From Sneathiella aquimaris (GTDB taxonomy: Bacteria; Pseudomonadota; Alphaproteobacteria; Sneathiellales; Sneathiellaceae): DNA of 64,000 nucleotides. Shown here piece by piece: positions 54,099 to 63,000 of the stretch (positions are counted from its first letter, which is position 1; each line of letters begins with the position of its first letter). The notes under the pieces were generated by a model that was not told where the DNA came from, did no database searches, and saw nothing but the letters and a program-made list of their open reading frames with translations. The position numbers and the translations under genes were made by a program. The stretch covers positions 434,001-498,000 of the forward strand of contig NZ_CP112881.1 of assembly GCF_026409565.1 (NCBI RefSeq). The letters are read 5' to 3'.

Positions 54099-57000
54099 AT
54101 GGGCGATCGTCGTTCCGGACCTGCAAAAAGGGTTGCCAGATATCTTCTGATATCTCTCAGTAGTGTTCTCGTCTTAGCGGTTGGGGCGGTTCGTGCACAA
54201 CAAACACCCAGCTATTATCAAAATTCCACACCGTCCTATTCAACGGGAGAGACACCGACAACTGGCGGTGGATACGCCACGCAGGCCGGTCAGGCCCAAC
54301 AGGCGGGCCAGGCGAAACAGGCGACACAGGCACAAGGCTATAAAAGCCCCTATTCAAACGTGCCGACAACCAGTGGGGGCACCTCGACAACCACAGGGCC
54401 ATCAATTTTATTGCAAAGTCCCAATACACTACCCGGAACGACAGGTAGTTCTGGCGATACGGGCACAACGGTTGATTACTACAGCAGTAAAGGAACGAGT
54501 GGTACTTATGTCATCCCGAAAAATCTTGTTCCTCCGAAACCACATCCGAACGCCGTTCTTCAGGGGGAGATTGTCATTCAAAGTGACACGGACCCGGAAT
54601 TAAATGAAACGATCACGGTGCAGGGCAGGCCCAATACGACAACATCGCCCTCGCCAACGGAAACCACCGCCGGAACATCTTCTTCAGCCCCGGCGACATT
54701 GACCGCTCCGAAACAAAGCCTGCCTCTTGGTGCGGTTACGCAATCCCCGTCTCGCCTTAACGGGGGTAACGCCCCAACAGTTTTAAAAGAGACCGTCCCT
54801 TCAGTAACTGAAACCGCGCCCAAAACGACAACAAGCAGTACGCCTGAAATCACAACAGGCGGTGCGCCCACGATTAAAACTGAAACAGAAACAAGCCCGA
54901 ACACACCAGGCTTAACCACTGGTTCGGGGACCCAAACCCGCACAGAGACAAAAACGGCGTCACCAGTTCCCTCATCAACCGAAGGCACGCCCGAAACGGT
55001 CGTAACGACCCAACCGACCACCCTTGAAAAGTCAACAACCGGAATGTCTGCACCGGCGAAAACGGAGAGCGGTGGGGATACAGCCATATCTTCTTCACCA
55101 ACGCCTGAAACCAAGGCACTGACGTCAACGGAAAAGCCTTCCGATGCACCGGCTATTGTTAATCAGCCGGCAGTAACACCTGAAACCGTAGAAACGACGA
55201 ACAATGCGTCTTCCTATGATCAGGCGGCCAAAAAAGCGGAAGAAGAAGCGTTGCGTAAAGCCCGCCGAGAAGAGGCTGGGAACGCGCGTCTGGGGTCCAA
55301 GGAACGGGCGCAGGCCTTGTTGAACCAGTCACCGTCTCATATGAATTCTGATCAGCATGGCCAGCAAAGCATGGTCAGTGATACCCCAAGGGCGCCTATT
55401 AATTTTGGTGAAATCAACGCGCTTTCTGCGTCGATCGGGCAATTCATCCGGCAGGGTATTGCTATGGCGTCTCTGCCGTCCAATGTCGCCCCGGAAGAAG
55501 ATGAACCTGTATGTGCGGCCCCTGAAATTGCTGACGAGTTACAGGAACAACTGGATAAAGAAAAAAAAGAGCTGAAAGAGGCGTTGCGCAAAGCCCGGGA
55601 GGAATTGGAAAAGAAAAAGAAAAAGCTGGCCGATGATAAAAAAGCAGATGAAGAAATTAAAAACCGGAAAAAACTGAAAGACGCGCAGAAAAAACTGAAT
55701 GACCGATTTAAAGAGCTATCCGAGGATCGCCAGAAACTAAGCGAAGAACGGGATGCGCTGGACGATAAGAAAGAGAAATCCCAGGAAAAATATGACGATG
55801 CGCGCCGTAAAGAAAGCGAGGCTCGCAAAGGCCCTCCTGCCGATCCGAATTGTCGCAGCGCCAATTGCCGTAAACACCGCACCGCACAGGCCGATGCTCG
55901 AAAAGCGTTGAACGAAGTTCAGAAAGGGGAACAGGATTTCCAGCGAAAAGTACGCGACTTTGAACGGACGGAGCGCGAATACCAGAAAGATGCAAACGCG
56001 TTTGAAGATGCCTTGGACCGGGGATACGGTCAATCAAAGGATCAATGGAAAGAAAGGATGCTGAAGAAACAGGATCAGGCCCTTCGAGATCAGCGCCGGG
56101 AAATGGAAAAGCGGATCAAGCAGCTTGAGACCAAAGCAAAGGGTAATTCGGCTGCAGCCCGTCAGGATAAAAACAAATTAAAACAGATGGAGCGTCAGGC
56201 TGATGACGTTCGTAAACAACGAAAAGCCGCACAGGATTATATCGACCGGTATGCGGATTCAGAAAATGGTGACTTTGATAAAATCATGAAAGCCCGCGGT
56301 ATTGTCGAACAGGCAGATAAATTTATCCGCGATTTGTCGAGCCTCAAGAACGGCGTGGAATATCAGGATTCCTATGGGCGAGGTTTAAACTCTGGCGAAG
56401 CCCGTGAACTGGATCGGCTTAAGCAGGACAGAAATAAAATTACCGGCCATTTGGAGAACGAGAAAAATGGACCGTCTTATAAAGCCCGTGATTTACGCGA
56501 AAAAATGGAAAAGGACGGCGTTCCAACAATGCAGGAGACGTTAAGCTCCTTTGGCGGCATGCTGGATACAGATGCCAGAGATAAAAAACTGGCGGCGCTG
56601 GAACAGGGCATTAATGATTTGAAAGCTGCTGAAGACAGGGTGCAGAACTTCAAGGGGCAACCGAATGCGGACGCGCATAAGCAAGCCGTGGAGGCTGACA
56701 AAAAAGCCCAAGCCCAATTGAAAGACCTGACAGAGCAACGAGAGAAATTTAGAAGCTCTCTTCCGACCCGATATCCAGATCAATCAGCAGAGCTGAACAA
56801 AGCAAAAAAAGAATTGGGAGAATTGGAAAACGCCCCCAACAGCTCGTGGCGTGACAGGCAAAATCTCAAGGAAAAGGTTGAGAAGCTGGAACGGGCACAG
56901 GAACGTCATAAACGCGAATTTGCCATTCATAACAGGCAAGTTGACGAGAAGTTTGGTGATAAGGTAAGGGCTGCAGAAACGACTGCTGAACTCTCGGGAT

Positions 57001-60000
57001 ATCGTGCACTGGGGGCCAAGGGGCAACAGATTGTCAGTGATTATAACCGCGGTTTGCCCGATGTTTTTGGCGCAGATGGAAAAGTTGACCCTTTGAAAGT
57101 CGGGCGTGTCGCCGCGCAAATAGACAAACAGTTAAATGACCTGGGGCAATTGAACGGTGAACTGGGACGTCTAAATCAGGTTCGCTCTAATCTGGTGCCG
57201 GGTGAAGACGGTGCGCCGTCTCTGGCTGCACAGGCTGGCATGAGCCAAAAAGCGATCGACGCCCGTTTGAAAGACATTGACACCCGCATTCAAAAAGCCG
57301 GTGGGTATCGTGATCAGGTTCGCGCGGGTCTCACCAAACAGGGGTTCGTCAGTGACATACAGCCAACGGGCCAATGCCAGATCAACTCCGTTAATAGTGC
57401 GATGGGGGCTGCTTATGTGAAAGGCACGCGGGCTGCGGCGGCGAACCAGAAAAACAATAAAGGGAAAAAGGTTGCCTCAGCTTCTGGGGCCCCTCAGGGA
57501 ACAGCAAGTCCGGCCGCCAATGCCGTGGCCAAAAATATCAGTAATGTCCAACAGGCAAAACAGGCGCAGCAATATAAAATGCCGGGCTCTGGCGGTGGGC
57601 AATGTGTCGGTTCGGGCGCTCCTAAAGTCAGTTGCTCTGATAGCCAGGCTAAAGACCGAGGCCGGCAAATGGCAGGTCGGATAAATCAGGCCTCGACACA
57701 GTTGGCGCGTGCGGCGGGCAGTGCAATCGGTGGCGCTGTCTCCGGGGCGATTGGATTAACTGGAGAAAATATGCGCGGATTGGCAATCGGGGCCTCTCCT
57801 GCACCTGTGTTACTTGCGGATAATCAGGGGCGGTTGCATCAGCTGGAACAGGCAGCTGTTGCGCTTGACGCTCAGGTTGCGCTGTTTACCAAGTTGAAAA
57901 AGGGCACGCCAGAAACTTCTATCGCGCATCAGGTTTTTGCTCAGCAACACCTTGTCTTCAAGACGGCGAAAGACGCGTTACTTCCAGAAATTGCAGCGCT
58001 GAAAGGTCAGACAAAAACACCCCCTGCGGCGGCCCAGACCGCAGCAGTTCAGCAATTTGAACAGGCGATCGACGACATTGATGGTCATATTGCAGCTGTA
58101 GAAACCATGATGGCATCGGTGCAGGGCTCTGGAATTCCAGGATTGCTGGGGGCGCTGGATGGACAGCGTAATTCTTTATTTGCAGGGCGGGATGCCTTGC
58201 AGAAAAAAATGGATGCCCTTAAATCGGCTGCAAAGCAGCCTGAAGGATTTGTTCCCGCGTCGACGACCATAAATACACCTCAAGCACCCTCAAAAGACCC
58301 CATAATCGAACAGGATAAAATCAAGGAAATTGTCAAGGTTCTGGACAAAACAATCCAAGGGGTTAGCCAAATAGAAACTGGCTTCAAGGAAGGGGGACAG
58401 CCGATTGTTGCGCAGGTTTTTACCAACCAGCGGGCCGCTCTTCAAGCGGTGCGGGATACGTATCTTGCTAAAATCAAACGGCCTCCATCAGCGCCTGCGG
58501 GTGTCCGGGCACAGGTCGCCAGTCTTCGTCCGCAGGGTCAGCAGGCTTTAACGCCAGTCCCCTCTCCTGAAAAGATAGAATTGGAACGCACAAGACAGCT
58601 GATCGACTGGATCAACACAGGCTTGATGCCTGCCTTTGAGAAAACGGACAAGATGGCGCAAAAAGTACTGCCCCGGATCTTGGTTGGCTTGATCAAGCAA
58701 TTGGGAGCGACAGCAGCGGACGAGGTGATCGATGAAACTGCGGATTTCATGGAGGATAATGGCCTGAAACCGACAGGTGCGCTGTTTATCGATGCATTAA
58801 TGAAGCGGGCGGCGGCTGTCACTGCGTTTTCAAAAACAGAAGAACAGATACTGGTGGCGGATCTGGCGCGGGCACATTTTCTAAAACAGGCCTTGCTGGA
58901 TAAAGACAACAAATTGGGAGAGTCGGAAAAAGATATATTGATGCAGTCTTCCAATGAGTTGCGAAACAGTTTGAACCAACGACTGGAGGGACAGCTGAAA
59001 GGGTTGGATAACAAACCTGATGAGATGTTACAGAAGTTGGCGGCATTGGCAGAAATTGCAAGCTTGCCGGGTCAGTCAGCTAAAAGCCTCAAGCCTCTTC
59101 TCGATCAAATAACCCGACAACTGGCACGCCTTGAGAAAGGAGAGAAAATACTGGACCATTCGGGTAGCCAGACGGCCGTTCAACGGTTGAAGCAATCATT
59201 GACCGCTTTACAAAAATCACTACCAGCAAATGCTGAATTTCAAAGCAGAAACCTGCAACTTTCAAATTTGTTGGAGCGCGTCAACGGACAGTTAGCCCGG
59301 ATCTATGATCATCAGAAAACGAACGGAGAAAGCCTTGCTGGCCTGAACGGTGCAAAAAGCCGGTTGGATCAATCCCATCAAGCCATGCGCGGGGGGAATT
59401 TCAAAAAGGCTCTGGACCTGATCAATCAAACGGCGTCGGATAATCCGTCTGTGAAGCTGGCGCGGTCGGTGGCCTTGATCGATACAGTGAATAACCTTGA
59501 ACGCGTTTATCCGTTGCTTCCCCAATCCCAGCGCGATCAACTGGGGCCGTTAAAAGATTTAACCGCCAAACGCGATACTGCAATCGCCACCGTACTGGAG
59601 ATTTCAACCAATCCAAAACTGGTCTCTACGCTACTACTTGGAAATGCAGAGCGTCTGGCGCGGGCCGGGAAATTCGCCGAGGCGAAACAAGCGATCGAAA
59701 CGGCGCTCGTCAAAAATCCAGGTGATGAAGCGCTTATTGGTTCACGTTTCAAAATCGAACTCCTGTCATTCGGCGACAAAATAGACGAAAAGATGCTGGC
59801 TGATTTAATCGCTAAATTGCCACAAGAGGCGCGTTTGTCGGGCAGTCTGATCGCCCTGAACGATTTAATTTCCTCTGGTGGTTTTGAAAAAACAGCCGGG
59901 TTGCTGATAAAGCAGTTGCGGGAAATGAAAGATATTCCAAAGGACGTGAAAGATCGCTTCGATCTTCAGGTTGAGTATGCGGATATCTCACTTCAATCTT

Positions 60001-63000
60001 CGAAACTTGGATTGGGGGCGGACGAACAAGCACTCAAGAAACAACTTCTTGCCTTTAAGACGAAGCTGGCAACTGTCGGTGATCTGGATACGGTTTATAG
60101 GAAGGCGTTGGAAAAAGCGGCGAACGGCTTGATTGAGCAAATCAACCAGGGTCAGTCATGGGCGCAAAAGCTTGCCCAAAAAGAAATCTCGCTTTCAGAC
60201 CTCATGGATATTGTGCGCCGGTCTATTGCTGCCGGGCGCTATGATATTGCGGGTCCTGCCTTGCAGGCTCAGATGAAAAAGCTGATTAAGGAGGCTGGTC
60301 CAAAAGATATTCAGATCGGGCTTCAGCAGGCGACACGTTTGTTGGACAGTATTCGACTGCGCATGAACGGTGAAGGCGTATCGGCCGAACAGAGAAAAAT
60401 ACTGGGTGCGTTTTTGAAAGATCAGGGTGCGATTGTGTCGCAAACACTGAACGGTTACCTGCAGGAAAGAATTCAATCCGCTGGAAAATCTGCGCGCAAT
60501 GCGGTCCAAAACAAAAAACCTGATCGGAGTTCTGCCGCCTATCGCTTTGAAATCAGGCAGCTTGCAGGCTTAAAGATCCGTCTTGATTTATTGCAGGTGC
60601 CTGAAAAAGATCGGGTGCGAAAAATGAACGAGCTGCGGATGGCTGCGAATAAAGCGATCCAGGAGTATGATGCTCAAATCCGGTCTGATTTTTCTGACCG
60701 CGGTCTGTTGCTGAGGGATAAGGATTACGATAAAGCCCGTTTGGCGGGCGCCATTGCCGAGTTGAATCAGCTTCGTGCCGTTCGGGATGGTATGGATGAT
60801 TATTGGTTCGATAACGCGGGCCAATATTCTGCGCCGGACACGCGCGGTGAGCTATGGTATGGCCGTTTTCTGGCAAAAACCCATCGGGAAGCGGCAATGA
60901 AAGCCGTTCAGCGCGAACTTGCCGGTGTTTATGCCTATGGTCGGTCTGCGACTGAAATCTGGGATACTCGCAAGAACTACTCAATGACCGCGGGCCGGGG
61001 CTTGCGGGAAAAAACAATTGCCAATCATAAAAACGATCCGCGGGATCGCGAGTATGAAGCCAATCCTGAAAAATATAAGGATTTTTGGCTGGAAATGGCA
61101 CTGGATGACGCTAAATTGGCCTACAAAGATAGTCGCAGGGCAGAGCTCATTAACGAGGATCCTACTCGTTCCACACCGGAAAAAGCGAAACTGTATGATT
61201 TCTTCGTAACAGCAGAAGCAAAGTATTTGCGAGCCTTGGTCGGCAGTTCAAATCCATTACTTGAAATGTTTGAAAAACTGGCCCAGACAGGGCGTCTCAT
61301 GACCGGGGCGGCTAAGGATCTGGAAGCCCGGGTTGCAATTAACGATAAGAACCAACTGTTAAACGAATATCAGTCTGCGTTACTTGATGAAGATCCGCAG
61401 CGGCTGTTCCGCGCATTGGTGCCGTTACGGGATGCATCGCTTGCCGGGGAAATCAATGCGTTCGTAAATTATCTGCACGGAGACTGGACGTCAGCTGGCC
61501 CAGCCCGGGCGTATAATCTGCTGGTGGGTATGGACGCTACGCAGGAAGCACTCGAACAGATCACCGCAGAAAGTCAAAAGGTTCAGATTGCCCTGATCCG
61601 CGCTGGGGCCAATCTGCCGGGTCAATTAAGTGACGCCGACAGAACCATTTTAACCCGCCATGGTTTCCTTACAGACGGCAAATATACCATCCCTGAACAG
61701 ATCAAGCTTGATCCAACGAAAGTCGGAACTGAATTCGTCAATCTTACTAAAAAAGGCCCTTTGGCAACCGTGGACCGCTTCCTGAACGCAAAACAGGGGG
61801 CCGAGCTTTTTGCGACCGTTGCTTTGCCGGGCGGAATTGCAGGAAAGTTTGGACGGGCCGTCACCATGGAAATGCTGGCGCTTGGCGGTGTGCGGACCCT
61901 TGGCGGAAAAGCGCTTGCTTATGGAACAGGACTTGCGGTTGAAGCCGGTGCATTCACGGCGCTTAACCGGGGGGCGCGTATCGGGCTTGATCCGACACTT
62001 GCCTTGCAGGATCAGTTTTGGTCTCGCGAGACGATCGTAAAAGAATATGCCCATAATCTGTTGATCATCGGGGCATTGAAAGGGTTTGGCAAAACAGCGC
62101 AGGAGCTGGGCAAAAGAGCCAGAGGCCTAGGAAGCACTGCGGCGGCTGGAAAATCCTACGCACGGGCACTCGAAAATGTTGCTTTCCTGGGCGAAGCCGG
62201 TCTGTTAACGGCAATGAACGGTTTGCTTGAGGGCAATCAGATTTCGCAGGATGACTATCTGGGTAATCTTTTGACGATTGTTCTCCTTAAAGGTACTAAC
62301 AAGGTGCTTGAGGGCGGTGAAAAATCTGCATCGACCCGCTTGCAAGAGGCCCGGATAAATAAAATCCTGTCTTATATGGGCAAAGGCCCTGTTCCGGGCA
62401 CAGGCCCAACCACGCGTGTCAGCCAGTTACGAGAGGCGCAGATCCGCGAACTGAATTATCAAAACTGGCTTCAGAATGTTGATAAGCCAGCCCGCATTCT
62501 TCTGGAAACCTATGGCGGCAATTGGGATGCGGCGCGCAAGGCTTTCCAGAAAGGGGAACTGTCCGCCGCGAATATGCGCAAACTGACCCTGTTGCGCAAA
62601 GATATCGTTGATAGCCTCGCCAATGAAATCGTCAGGGAACTGGGCGGTGAAGTTCAGGCCTTTGGATCGGAAAATCTGACCAGCGATTATGACATCAGTT
62701 TTGTTGGCCCTAAAGCTCAGTTGGCGGTCATTATTTTTAACGCACGCTTCGCCAGTCGTTGGGGTAAGGCTGCTCAACTGGGCGGGCGGGAAACCGGTGT
62801 TGTTCTGGATACCAATGCTTATACGGAAACCATTCAAAGTCTTATAGAACAAGGCCGCGGCGATAGTGTTTTTCAGGATGCTTTTGCCCATATGGCCAAT
62901 CGAAAATACCTGTCAGATGCGAACTGGGCGAAGCACCGTGCTTTGGTGTTGGAGAAAACACCTGAAGCGCTGCGGGCGGACGTTCAAAAAGTACTGGATT

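Noticed and set aside
54578-55114. Long minus-strand frame of 178 codons opposite the giant gene
   Set aside because: It is the antisense of the Thr/Pro-rich low-complexity stalk; its Val/Ser/Gly-rich product is what repeat-like codons give on the other strand, and no start site or neighbour supports it.
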